Assembly: GCF_021018895.1 (NCBI RefSeq)
Contig: NC_079369.1
Coordinates: forward strand, 11,375,694-11,439,693
Direction of reading: 5' to 3'
Source of the DNA: Seriola aureovittata
Lineage: Eukaryota; Chordata; Actinopteri; Carangiformes; Carangidae
DNA: 64,000 nucleotides
In this document: in pieces, positions 24,201 to 36,003 of the stretch
Layout: every line of letters begins with the position of its first letter
Numbering within the stretch: the first letter of the stretch is position 1
Made by a program: the position numbers and the translations under genes
Notes under the pieces: generated by a model
What the model was told of the DNA's origin: nothing
The model's input: only the letters and a program-made list of their open reading frames with translations
Database searches by the model: none

Positions 24201-26604
24201 CCTGAGACAGGGCCTGAGGAAACAATCAAATTAGAAAATGGATAGGCTGGTGAAATGTAATTTGAATTGTAATAACTAGAAAGTTGAGCATATGGACATG
24301 ATAAAAATTTACCATGTGTGGAGGGGCGCCAAATAAAATGTTTTACAGAATTTTGCAGATCTCTTTGCTGCATCAGTAACAAAGTGCACTAGATAGCTGA
24401 CTCAATGTGATTCCATCCAACACTTTCAAGGTAGAACAGATGTAAAAACCACACATCAACCTAAAAATTACATGACAGTCAGACTGCAAACAGTTTGCTT
24501 CAACTATGTGGATCTCAGTAGGAACTGGGAGGAGAGGAGTCACAGAGTTTCTTGATGAGCCGCTCAGAGGATTTGTCTGTGAAAGGGCAGCTGTCCAGAG
24601 TGCTGAATTTGTGTTAATCCAGCATATGGTAAAAATAGCGTGGGGGATTTTGGGTGTCATCCAAGTTTATGGAAATGTGACATTGAATCATTAATAGAAA
24701 TATTTAAATATAAGACTATTGATGTATATACATCAACAAGAGACTTGCAGTCACACATGCATCCATACTTACACAGTGTTGATATAAGAGAAAAATTATT
24801 TAGGGTTCTCACTGACAAGTATAACATATTGTAATTTAAGTGGGATACTTTGTTATATCATTGAAAGTGATTTTAATTATTGAAAGTAATCCTTGCACCC
24901 ACATATACAAGCATGGCTGATTATAAACTGTTATTATAGAATCATAAAATTGTATTTCAATGGTGCTATCAATAGATAAGCCTCATTTTAACATAATCAA
25001 GGGCAGTGTGATTGTATGGCATGATACTGGTGTCACTGTCAGTATAAGAACGATCTGGTGAGAAAGAGTCCTTTACCCAGAGCTGCCCATTTAAATGTAC
25101 AAACTCCTTTCCTCTAAAATAACACAACTTCTATCTAATGTTGATTAGCCTACCTTTTTATGCCTGAGTGGCATTCTCTCCTCTCCAAAATTGTTCTCAA
25201 TTGAGTTTCCTGAATTCTCGATGGACATCTTGGGAATTTTCATCTTCTTTTGCATTATACTGTCTTCAAATTCTTCTACTGTATCTGTGAAATGCAGACA
25301 GAAACTCATGAAGTTTCCAAAAAGTTACATGGGTTTTCATAAAACGTGACAGTACCTACAGAACTCTTTCAATCATTTGTCCTACTCGGGCCGAGGGCAT
25401 TTCGTCTCTCCATGGACCTAGGTTCAACTAACTTCCTTAGCCTAAACTAAAGCCTAAATTAAAAAAATAAGCTTTACGGAGAGGTAGAAATTGTCCTGGC
25501 TATACGGCGCTTTAACATAACCGACGCTGTGACGGTGTTAGTCAGGTCGGACCGATCCTGCAGCCCAGACAGCTGAGATTCTGGGATTAGTGATGAAGCT
25601 TGTTAAAGATCGAGCATAGAAAACGACAGTGAGCAAACATTAATGTAACTGCAGCTAACGTAAAGTAAATCATTTCAATTTCACACTAACATGCGCGGTC
25701 ATGAAACAGCCATAAGGCTGACATGTTGCTGATGGACAAGTTGCTATTTGTTGTGTGCACGGATGTCTGACACGGCGATGACTGCAGCGCCGCATCCCCT
25801 CTGTGACACAAACCATCAAATAATCCAGCTAACAAGCTAACCGCAACCCACCAAAACCCTCGGGCTAGCGTCTTGAATACATTTGCGAAACCACTACAAA
25901 TATGATAACACACCAACCACGGGCTGTCGGATGTGTTTTTAATGTAGTGACAGCTCTGCGTCTGCACGCAGTTAACTAGCGCGTCAACGCTAACATGCTA
26001 ACACTGAACGAATACACACCAAGCTAGCAAGCGTTAGCTACATGTTGTAAACAACCGTTGTGACTGGCTAAAATTGCATGCCACGTATTTAGCGAAACAA
26101 GCAGCACCTCTCTATCGAAACGAGAGTTAACTATTGGAACACGACACCGTGATCGAAAAATCTGTACAGCACTGACGACGAGGTATGACTACACACCAAA
26201 CTTATCTTAGCATATCTAACTAGCATATCCAGCTAGCCACAGCCGAGGACGTTGTTGTGGCTATCAGTGTCAGACTCCAGCTGATCACGTCTTGACAGAT
26301 CGGACTAAAGGATCTGCTTTGACACATCACCGAGTTCCGCGCACATCAACGTTACTTGGTCAGACAGAGGAAAAACAGCATTAAAATCAGCTAATCTGAT
26401 GTGGTAGGAGGGCAACTTACCTGCAAGGGCAAGGATCTGTGCTTCGCACGGCTGGCCTGCGCTGCCATTCTCTTCAGTTCTGTGAACCAGATACACCTTC
26501 TGATTATCAAAATCTGTTTTCTGCAGAGGTCTGAAATCTTCCACATTCGAAACGGGTAACGCGTAGCACATATCGTCTTCAAAGAATCTAACAAAAGCAT
26601 ACAT
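18087..26604 (-). CDS. BEND5: BEND5, BEN domain-containing protein 5 (whole gene, six coding exons)
   Basis: BEND5 is a nuclear BEN-solo protein. The family binds DNA through its single C-terminal BEN domain and acts mainly as a transcriptional repressor. The exons are 26604-26421, 25284-25154, 24213-23730, 22309-22161, 18734-18521 and 18283-18087. They total 1359 nt, 452 residues plus stop, and every junction is GT-AG and in phase. Seen in the protein: the N-terminal MYAFVRFFEDDMCYALPV block (1-18); an IMQKKMKIPK motif (about 71-80); an acidic then His/Gln-rich tract (about 138-181); a coiled coil with LYEEL, EEEMRRLQQELERTRRQLVQ and NRRLQDVLLMRLG (about 200-265); and the BEN domain (about 319-430) with GIWVEEEKWHQLQ, NLAVMIWG and RLSKVNKYICEKIMDINKS. 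Human BEND5 is about 421 residues. The difference comes mainly from the acidic/HQ tract and a longer C-terminus. The gene lies in the same orientation as the AGBL4 exon upstream, as in mammals. Confidence 0.95.
18521..18734 (-). CDS. BEND5: BEND5 coding exon 5 (BEN domain, first half)
   Basis: Encodes residues 317-387 plus one base of codon 388. It contains VHLGGGIWVEEEKWHQLQ, NLAVMIWGTETLKNRSVTG, a basic ATKKKKDALPKPP segment and LSPSKLKIVR. The basic stretch could serve as a nuclear localisation signal (inference). Acceptor CCGCAG, donor GTAAGA. Confidence 0.96.
18735..22160 (-). other. BEND5: BEND5 intron 4
   Basis: The largest BEND5 intron (3426 bp), with donor GTCAGT and acceptor CCGCAG. 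It contains a 20-A run at 18779-18798 (plus strand) close to the acceptor, and an AT-rich patch at about 19060-19170. The open frames inside it show no recognisable protein. Confidence 0.85.
22161..22309 (-). CDS. BEND5: BEND5 coding exon 4
   Basis: Completes codon 267 (GAG) and encodes residues 268-316, from PMHDNG to TCNDGK. It includes IKAEVVEP, whose IKxE core resembles a SUMOylation consensus, and REEANTSSSYSPSPRTVYT, which matches the EEANTSSYYPAP region of mammalian BEND5. Acceptor TTTCCAG, donor GTCAGT. Confidence 0.93.
22310..23729 (-). other. BEND5: BEND5 intron 3
   Basis: 1420 bp with donor GTGAGA and acceptor TATTTCCAG. I see no further exon. The GC-richer part at about 22500-22830 has no supported coding content. 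Confidence 0.85.
23730..24213 (-). CDS. BEND5: BEND5 coding exon 3 (acidic tract, His/Gln tract, coiled coil)
   Basis: The largest exon (484 nt), encoding residues 106-266 plus one base of codon 267. It begins ALSQDHGRPLSNSSKS and contains VVARLERN, a Glu/Asp-rich stretch (about 139-166), a His/Gln stretch of about 14 residues (about 167-180) coded by CAG/CAT/CAC triplets, and then the coiled coil ending in LLMRLGS. Acceptor TTTCCTCAG, donor GTGAGA. The acidic and His/Gln segment has no counterpart that I recall in the mammalian protein. Confidence 0.95.
24214..25153 (-). other. BEND5: BEND5 intron 2
   Basis: 940 bp with donor GTAGGC and acceptor TTTCCTCAG. It is AT-rich, with an 18-bp perfect palindrome at 24719-24736 (TTGATGTATATACATCAA). 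No other exon is seen. Confidence 0.85.
25154..25284 (-). CDS. BEND5: BEND5 coding exon 2
   Basis: Encodes residues 62-105, starting inside codon 62 (GAT) and ending on a codon boundary. The SIMQKKMKIPKMS block and the C-terminal GEERMPLRHKK match the mammalian protein's MQKKIKIPKLS and GEEDLQLRH. Acceptor TTTCACAG, donor GTAGGC. Confidence 0.93.
25285..26420 (-). other. BEND5: BEND5 intron 1
   Basis: This 1136-bp intron has donor GTAAGT and acceptor TTTCACAG. It is notably richer in CpG, and in GCTAGC and GTTAGC motifs, than the rest of the window. It may hold promoter-proximal control sequence or an alternative start. Confidence 0.85.
25500..26600. promoter_or_regulatory. CpG-enriched region over BEND5 exon 1 and intron 1
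   Basis: CpG dinucleotides are clearly more frequent here than in the surrounding AT-rich DNA, for example CCGACGCTGTGACGG at about 25520, CACGGCGATG at about 25772 and CAGCGCCGCATCC at about 25785. The stretch extends downstream of the ATG rather than upstream. It probably marks the BEND5 promoter region. The transcription start cannot be placed from sequence alone. Confidence 0.5.
26421..26604 (-). CDS. BEND5: BEND5 coding exon 1 (start exon)
   Basis: Encodes residues 1-61 (MYAFVRFFEDD... to ...AQILALA) plus the first base of codon 62. The start is firm: an in-frame TAA lies two codons upstream of the ATG, position -3 is A, and the N-terminus matches the vertebrate family. The exon ends GCCCTTGCAG with donor GTAAGT at 26420-26415. 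The 5' UTR and any non-coding exon cannot be delimited. Confidence 0.95.
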
Positions 26605-29600
26605 TATTTACTTCTCTTTGGTCCTGCACTTTGGATATGGTTGACAGTTTTTCCTCACAAAGTATTAAAAAAAAATATACACATAGGGGGGTTGGGGATG
26701 GTGTCTGCGCTCGGCTACTCTTGCCTGGTCCACATCACCAGGGTTGATGATTAAGGCATGAGTAATAGACATGCTATTAACTTCATCGTTAAAAGACGGA
26801 CAGATGCATGAGTATTCAAAGACTGTTTTGATTAATTTGCATCGGAAACATGAAACACAATGTTAACTTTCAACTGTGGTTAATTATAGTATTAAAAGGT
26901 TTCCTAATTTCTGTCAGTTTTTAAACATTTAAAATTAACAAGATTTACACAAATGGCAATAAAAACGTCAACATATTTAAAAACAAAACGATATTTATAT
27001 GGCAAATATTTTTTAAGCATCACTTTAAGTAATTACGCAGGACATTTCAGTCACTCTGGGTCATTGCACTTATCAATATAGACACCCATTACTTCTCAGG
27101 CTGTCTTCTAAGGAATTGTCTCAGGCAAGTATAGGGAGGAAAGCCACCGAGATGATTACATGCTTCTTCAGATTTCATTGGTCTCTGTGCTTTTATGTGT
27201 TTCCTGGTGTGCACTTCTCATCTGTTCCTTGTATCACACCAAAAAGACTTAAGACCAGCTGACAGACATGAACTCTTTGTTATTGTAAGACAGCCAGGTG
27301 GTTATACAACAGGATGGATTTCTCTCAGTTGTTACTCTAATGGAGAGCACCACAGTCGATAAATGACACTAACAATTTCGTTCTGCTTGGGCTGCTGTAA
27401 TTGAAAAGTAACTGATGCAGAACTATATAGAGCCCCTTTTCTTCTCTGATATTTTGTTTCATAGTTTCAGGCATTTAGTTAGTTATGATTAGGCCTGTTT
27501 CAAATGCCATCTTCCCCATGATGTTTGTTCACTGTACTGTATGACCGCTCCCAGAGTCTGTATACAAGACAATTTAAAAACAAACAAACAGATTGGTGGC
27601 AATAATTCTCAGAACATAATGCCAGTCATTTTATTTCAGTTACTGAAGCTGTGTTTCAGGCTGTTTTCAATATAAGTGAACAGTTACATCCTGATGCTAA
27701 GATGTTAATTTGGGAGACTAGCTCGCTTCAAATTTCTACGTCGAACTGTCAAAATGTAACACATCTATATACATTTACAGCAATTACATTTGCTAACATT
27801 TTTAAATAAATTATATTATAGAGGTAAGGGTTCATTTAAGTCATGGTCATCCTGTATCTCTACTTTCTCTCCTCCACAAACTACAACAGGAGTGAGAGTG
27901 ATAGACACGCGATTTGAGCAGCTTCTGAACAAGTCGAACAGAGGATTACTGTTAATCTAAGCTTCTGTTCAATGGCTCTCCTGTCCTCAAGGCTGAGCTT
28001 GTCAACATAAGGCTGCTCAGTTTCTGGAGCTTTCTGTCTTTGAAGTGGCCAGGGTTTAAAGGGGGACACCACTTCATTTGAGAAACCCACATGATGTTAT
28101 TCATTCCTGCAACCTGGAGAAGTTCAATAAAAGTTTAAACAGCAACTTTCTCATAAAGTTAGAGTTCATAGAGGTGCACCAAGGATGGGAGTCTGCCTAG
28201 AGACACAATAAAATTTGAGTTATCCAAATACATTTTTATGTTACAGTATTATTGTCATTTCTAAATGTGTCTTCATGTTTCCCCAAAAATATTCCTCCGA
28301 ACATAGGAAAACAAGGTAAAATTTCATTTTTTTTCGTACGAACTTTCAATTAAGTGGTATATTTCTTGTAAAATCACTGTGATATTTCCATTTACATATT
28401 GTTGTCATTACACAGTGCACCATATTATTCCTGATAGCACAATCTATAGAACTTTTTGTAGACACATTTCTTTTACAAATGAATATCCTTACAGTTGCAG
28501 TTTTTTTTAAATACACATTACACCACGTCAGCTTCTGTCAGAACTATTTCCAAGCTCCAAAAAGTCTGACAGCTTAACCCATGTACTCCTGCTTCCTCGC
28601 TGTAATTATTTCATGCTCTGTGGCTCCACTGCACTGCTGGACTCTCTTGTTCAGCCTCAACCAGGTCACATTGCTTGAGTGAACACACCGTTTTGTGTAT
28701 GTGTTTCATGTAATACATAGAAAGTGTACAATTTCATATATGAACTGTAAGGGTGATTGGCTCCTGCTCCATCAATGTCAGTAGTTATTATAAAGTTTGA
28801 TTGTCTCACAAATGATCAGTAATATACTACATACATATGCGATGAGGGTATACTGTAGTATATTCTTGGTTTAAAAAGTGTATTTAAGATTTAACACACC
28901 CATGTGTGAAGACTGTTCTTGATTGACATCTCTCTCAGCCCCTCAGTCCCTACAGGCATTTTTCACAGGAGACATTTGACATGCCAAAGAAGAGCTACAG
29001 TCGAAAAGTCAAAATAATCTCCTTTTCTAACCACTTTTCCTTGACCTCGATGGAAAACGTCATGAGGTCAAGGAAAGAAGTGATGGATAATTCATGAGGA
29101 CTTAGGAAAAGACAACCGTGGTACAGAGAGAATTCGCTTTTTTGTTTTTCAAATCAACTTTTCAAGTCAGGTTATTTACGACACATGGACACATTTTTCC
29201 CTACAGTAGCCCCAAATGTGTAATTTTTATGAATGAGATGAAACAAAGCAAAAGTCTGTAGTTATGACACATTCAGTGCATTTTGGCAAAACATAAATAT
29301 CACAAACTAAATGTGTTGTATTTTTTTCCCCCAACAAACTCTTGAGAGGATGTGAACTTTTTGTATTGTTTCAGTGTTTTCAGTATTTGCTACAATTAAA
29401 AAGTAACAGTTATAAATTTTAATGTAATATCTACTGGGTTTTGCAACAATAAGAAATAAAAGCGAAAGCAGAAAGTCTACCAAAGACAAACTATTGTACA
29501 ATTTCATACTTTCTGACTTTGGTTTATTAGAGTATGAGAACTGGGGAAGGTCAAAATAATCTGTTCAAATTATACAAAGGACAGAGAGAATGGGATATTT

Positions 29601-29676
29601 ATCAAAAGAATGAAAAAAGACTTTCAATACAGAAAAAAACTAACATTTATAATTATGTGAGTGTGCAAGTTCTCTT

Positions 29677-29827
<151 letters not shown>

Positions 29828-31160
29828 AGGACTATCTATAGCACTAGACATATGTAATTACAGAGGGGATGGCACCACATTCATTTAGTCTGAAATGACC
29901 TTTCCACAACCAAAATGCTCTTAAATTAGAACACTTAAAATATCAGTTAAATGCTCAGTGCCCATTGTTGTGTTTTGACTTTTCACCATTAAGACAATTA
30001 AAAGCAAAGCTGCTATTTACTTAATAAATCGAATCAGCTCTTTGTTTTTTTACATTATTCAAATACACAAACTCTGCTCTAATTTGTCGCAAACTATTGG
30101 CATGCTAATTATCTGATGGGACAATGATTCATTAAAGCTGAGAGAATAACTCTAGATAATATTTTAGCTATGTTTTATCTGTGGGGGCAGTTGATCGGGT
30201 AAAGACTGGAGTCAGGACAGAAGCCAGACATCATGTCCTGCCTATTAGCTCCACACTGCCAGGCTCATCTATCTTTATTGGTCATCCATTAGCCTGCATT
30301 AAAGGGAGACACGGGATAATAGCAGTAATGATGCTGATGATGGAATTAGACTGCGGGTACACACGTCATCATTGCAGCGCCGCGCCTGGAATCATAAAGA
30401 GTTCCCACTGACAAACGGACAGATGGACGGAAAGATATAAAATAAACAACTCTTTTCTGTTTCTGATCAGTGAATGTATGTGTGAGAGAGGGAGGGAGAG
30501 AGAAAATGAGATGAGGTCTTGCAATTTAGTTGAAAAATCACTATAGTGCTTGGAGGTGTGTGCATTAACTTTACGGCACATTGACAGCCAATCTGAAGGC
30601 AGCACCTGTGCCAATCTGCAGGATGGACAGATGCTGGTACAGGTGTGTGCGTGATGATGGCTGGCAGGGACGATTGCCAGCCTGAGCAGCAGCATACAGA
30701 CACCAGACCCAGCAAAGTAATGATGCCAGGCATTAGACAGCCGGGACGGAGGGATCATTAAGGCAACTTTCTGGAAAGATGCTCGAAGATCAGGAAAACA
30801 CCGAGCAAAATGAAGATAGGGATGTCTGGTTCCAAGATGACGGACTCAGAGAGGCGTAAACGTCTTTTATAGGCAGCACGTTAGAACAATCAATCACAAC
30901 TGTTTACAGTCCAGGTTAATGCTGTTATCCTTTTGTTTTTTTGGAGGCATCAGTCTTTCTCTTATTATGCCACTTAATTAGCTCCGCATGAATTACTAAT
31001 CAACCATGAAGAAGGCATTCACCAATTTAAAAAGTGATAGCCCATGAAATGAACAGCACAGCCTCATACAAGCGCATCAGTTACTAATGCTGAAGGGCCT
31101 GAAAAAAGACCTTTGACTGAAAGAGAGAGACAGAAGACAGAAAGAACACAAAAAGACACG

Positions 31161-31302
<142 letters not shown>

Positions 31303-32290
31303 AACCTTATTGTGAATAAATCCTTCATTAAGTATTTAGAATGGTATCAGTGCTGGCCCTGCCATCATGCTGTGTATACTCAGTGATCCACCCAGGAGAC
31401 ATTGATCTTCTTCATAAGAAACATAATGACCACCGGAGAAATACTGATCATATTTCAGCACCCGTCAATTCAGTTCATTAGGGCCGCTCTACCTCCTGCT
31501 GTGGCCCTGTATTGATCTTGCCAGAGTCACAAGACTGTTATTCTCTGCTAACTAGATAGGGAACTCACAAAACTGTAATTTATACAAAGGCAACAGCAAT
31601 AAGACTACAAAGAACAAACAAGCAGAAAATACTTAAAAGAATGCATATTGCCCCATCTGTGTAAGCGCAGCGTGGACTGTCTGTCTCTGTGCCCTTTCTG
31701 CGTCGGCATCAAATGTCAGACACGACACAAGAAATCCTAAAAGTATCAAGGCTGTCCCCGGGTTTCAGAGAGAATTTTTCTAATGCCTCTAATACCTTTT
31801 CCACCGTCTCCTCTCCTCTAATCTCCACTTATCTGGCAGCCAGGTGAGCCGCAGCACATGGCTGGTGGGCAGGCTTTGGTCTGTGGGAATACAGCTCATC
31901 TTAATGGTATTTCTCCCCCTTTTCCTTCTCTTCCCTTTGCTTCTCTTACCCTTTCCTCCAGGGCGGCTGTCAGACAGAGATGGAGGCAGCCAGAGAACTT
32001 CTCATGGCTGCTGTAGTTGACAGCAGGGAGCCGCTGGGATTGGACGAAAGACCACAGCCGCCCGTCATGCAGAGGGGCAGCCAGGCTCACAGGTGCACAG
32101 CATCTGACAGATAATAGCTGATAAAACCCAGGCCAACCAGTAGCTCGTTTCACGCTAGGGGACGGGGGGGACCCATGGTGGCGGGGTGTGGGGTCAGATG
32201 TGGGGTGACATGGGCATGTTGAGGGGCAAAGTGTTCTGACAACTAGCGGCCTTTACTTAACCACCACCCAGCCAGACACAGACCCCCACC

Positions 32291-32306
32291 CATACACACC
32301 CATACA

Positions 32307-32386
<80 letters not shown>
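32291..32386. repeat. (CA)n microsatellite with CATACACAC leader
   Basis: Two CCCATACACA units lead into about 75 bp of perfect CA. Confidence 0.96.
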
Positions 32387-32391
<5 letters not shown>

Positions 32392-34783
32392 GTCAAGGAG
32401 AGACAAGGTCACAGATATCAAATCCCTCCACAGAATCATTCCTGCAGCTTACTGTACACTTGGCGGAGGTTAAGATTGATTTGGAGCTTAATACAGACTG
32501 TTGGTGCAGCTGCTGCATCTGAAAAAGCACATCAAAACCCAGGAATCATCTTATTAGTTTTTATTTTTTGCCATTACTTGCTGCTCTTTTATTACTCTTG
32601 TTCTAATTTCTGTTGAAAGATCTGTGAGTCTCCAAAGTACAATAAAATTTTGTTTATGCCACGCAGTTTCTCCCCTTGTATCCTCATTCTGTTTCATGTT
32701 TTTATTCATATCCAAAACTGCTTTTCATCTTAGTGAGCAAATCAAAACTCAAATGTACAAAATGCAAACACATTTTCATCTGTTAAAGCTGAAGTAATGC
32801 TGACCCAAAAATATTCAAATCTGTGATAAAAAACACAATAACTGCTTGCAATCATGTTCACTTATGTTGGCTTAATTTCACATCTACCTGCCACTTGAGC
32901 AATGCTTCACTCTGCGTGAAAAAGAAATGAAAGCGCAATATCTCATAACCCATTTTCCTCAGCCAGGGCAGACAAACACTTCCAAAGATTCCTGCTTTCA
33001 CTGTAAAAAAGTACAGTAAGTCATGTGTCGTGCATCTCCTCTGCCATCCACATGCAGGATGCCAGCTGATGTGACAATGGGAAACACAGTCTATCTCAAA
33101 TTTAGTCCTGTGAAGGAGAAAACAGTCAAGACGAATCTATCGAACAGTTGCAGCATGGTCTGAGAAACACAGTCTGTGAACAGTCCACTTCTGTTCTCAC
33201 TGAGCTTCTGCCACTGAGAGACAGGTGCAGCAGATTTTAAACACATCCACACAGGTCTGACAAGATTGTTGCTCAATATCCCTAATCGTCAATTAATCAG
33301 CAAATAATCAGCAATTATTTTCAAGTGCTGATTTCAAAACATTTCTTTCAAAACTAACTTCCTGTCAATACTCTTTCTCTTTCTTTCTCAATCCAAATAA
33401 GCCATATACTTTTATGATGTGCGATGCGGGATACATTAAAACTTTACTGAGCATTTCTGTTGAAAGTCAGCTCTAACTGGCTTGGATTTGTCTGTGGAAA
33501 CCTATCTGTATCATTCCTTGGTCTCCAATAGAGGTCAGCACAAAGTCACACACTCATGCACAGGACAGCAGGGTGGCATAATGAGCAGGAGAAATTCCTG
33601 AGTTTAAAGGACTTGGGTTCAAGCGTCTGCTGTGTTGAAGTTTGCCAGAGAAAGACTGGGGCTGCTGTTCTACAGCTGAACTTAATGGCTGACCTGCCTG
33701 TGAAAGCAGAGCAATTAAAAATAGGATTTCCCTACGGAAATCAGTAATGTATAAAATGTTTATTTATACATACAGCACTCTACATACACATCCATTGGGC
33801 ACACATGCTTCACATATAGATCTGACAGAGCAACTGAGGCACAGTCTGAGAAAAGGCTGATAATGACCTTGACCATGGCAGCGAGGTGTCTCCTGGCAAC
33901 ATACCTACCCCTCAGGTCTCGACGCTCATAATTTTCCACAAGGCACACATTGAAAAATGTAGGATTACATGAAGAAATTTAGGGGCAAAATGAATATTCA
34001 TCAAAAAATTTGTTTTTCCTTTATAAAGGGATACAAGGAGACATTTATAAGCAAAAAGATTTAATTCATTTGACTATAAAAAGCAAACTATGTTTTTCAA
34101 AATTTCTGTTTAAACCGTATTTATTTAATAATTATGTAATTATTTAGACTTTAAACTGCTTTAAACCATATCAACGTATAAATGGTGTGAACATCTCTAT
34201 AATAAAGTAGTTCTTAAGTTGTTCTTCTTAGTTCTAAATGACAACAAAAGTCTCCTCAGTCTGTTTAGACATCACCGGCGAGCGGTAGAGTGAAACACTT
34301 GCACTGTCGAGCCCTACCCACAGACAAGATGTAATTGCCCATAAACTTGAGTTTTTAGCTATGTTAGCAGGCATAGCTGAGCATTAGAATATATTGTTTG
34401 GTTAGACCACGTTAAATTAAAGGATAATCTGCAAGTTGAAGGAAGAGAAACTTCCAGAAAAATCATGTTTTATCCATCATTCAGGCGGAAAGTTCAAAAT
34501 ACCCTTGAGCCTCAACCAAAGCCATCAAAGGTGTGAATGTATTGAATTCAAAATGCTTCATCATTGAATTCATGAACAGGTCACTATACAGTAGTTGCTG
34601 ATTTGACCTACAATCCAAAAGTGAACGAGAACAAGCACATACCTCCAGCCAAATTGTACAACACCATAAAAATGTCAGATTTTTTAAATCAATATCCAAA
34701 CATTATCTCCTGAGAAATTGACAAATGTGTTGACAAATGCCCTGTCTTGCAATGTTAGGGAAAGTGATTTAACACAAAATGAC

Positions 34784-34956
34784 TAGATCTGCACCTTAAC
34801 TGAATTTAACTTATCCTTCCCTGGCCCATGCTCAATCCCTTCACTAAATTTGGTGCAAATTGTCTCACTATTTTTGCATAATCCTGCTGACAAAGAAACA
34901 AACAAATAAACCAATGGACATGGGTGAAAACATAACCTCCTTGACGGAGGTAATTA
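34784..34956 (+). mobile_element. 3' end of a dispersed teleost repeat (class uncertain)
   Basis: The sequence runs GATCTGCACC ... CCTTCCCTGGCCCATG ... TTTGCATAATCCTGCTGACA ... GGTGAAAACATAACCTCC and ends TTGACGGAGGTAATTA. I recall this block as the very common terminal part of an interspersed repeat in percomorph fish. No reverse transcriptase or transposase is visible next to it. Confidence 0.5.
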
Positions 34957-35537
34957 ATTTAAGACGCAGATTATAAAATCAGTTATTTTGAGCTTCAACC
35001 TGCCATTATTGGTGTACATATTACATTTTATGTTTACAGTTAATTACTTTAAAACTGTAATCACGAGCAGCCAAGTGGAAAGCCAAGTTCACTTCAGCCT
35101 CCAACTTGTAATTCCCGAGTAGGAGATATGAATGAATATCTGACAGCAATAATATCTTCCACTTGATGAAAAGAACTACAGACATGTCAACCAATTTACA
35201 TCCAAATGAAATCCAACATTAACACCAATACAATTGATTCAGCTCATTTACAGGTGCTATACTGTTTGTATCTGTTGTTTATCTGTTGTGACTACAAGGT
35301 TAGCAGTGGGGCTAATCACCGTAAAATAATGTGTGAATGCTCCCGCATTGCCACAATGGGTGCTTTTTTCTGTTCAGTGATTTAATGTCGCTAACACAGT
35401 TGTTTATCTTTTGTATTGATTCCACCACAAGAGTCTCATGTAGATCCATACTATAGAGGTGCTTCTACTGTCAGTCACCTAACATTGTCTATGGGGAAAT
35501 GAATGGGACTTTTATTCCTGGAACCAAGAGCACATGA

Positions 35538-36003
35538 AACCATAACAAAGGTCACAGAGCACAAAAACCAGCAGAAGGTGAACAAGGTGAAAGAGCAGCT
35601 CACCAGAGGGAAAATGAAATTCTGCAACTCAAGAAGAGGAATCTCACTGAGAGGCTCACAAACCAGACCACAAACCAGCTGAGGAGCAGAGGAACTGAAA
35701 ACCTCCTGAATGAGGGAGCTTGGCAGACACAATGCTCTGGAGGAGAGGTTCAGAACAGAGCAGAGAGAGAGAGAGAGAGAGAGAGAGAGTGCCAAGAGAC
35801 AAGACTCAAGCTGGAAGAGGAGAAGAGAGAATTAGAAGAGGTGAAGAAACAACTGGAGAGATCAGTCTAAAAATGCAGAAAAAGAGGTGAAATCTCGCAA
35901 GAAGAAGGTGAGGATCAAGATTGGAAAGACAAAGGTTGAAAAAAGAAGAATAAATGAGAAAAGAATATGGAAATTAAACAAAAGGAAGATAATGAGACAT
36001 TGA
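35538..36003 (+). pseudogene. Decayed coiled-coil-like coding relic
   Basis: One frame is open for 110 codons (35538-35867) without a usable ATG. It reads as a helical, charged protein with segments ENEILQLKKRNLTERL and TRLKLEEEKRELEEVKKQLE, interrupted by an Arg-Glu repeat encoded by a GA microsatellite (35762-35789). It stops at TAA 35868-35870. The same kind of sequence continues one frame over from 35872 to a TGA at 36001-36003 (NAEKEVKSRKKK...). The pattern fits a coiled-coil gene fragment broken by a stop and a frameshift. Purine-rich low-complexity DNA alone could imitate it, and I cannot name a parent gene. Confidence 0.35.

Noticed and set aside
23758..24234. 158-residue plus-strand open frame
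   Set aside because: It lies antisense to BEND5 exon 3, and its Leu-rich content is the complement of the CAG-rich and coiled-coil codons.
24719..24736. 18-bp perfect palindrome TTGATGTATATACATCAA in BEND5 intron 2
   Set aside because: It is AT-rich and short, has no loop, and such palindromes are expected occasionally by chance in AT-rich introns.
33560..33640. Possible tRNA-like or tRNA-derived SINE head (GGTGGCATAATGAGCAGG ... GGGTTCAAGCG)
   Set aside because: A box B-like sequence is present, but the clover-leaf stems do not pair convincingly and no SINE body follows that I recognise.
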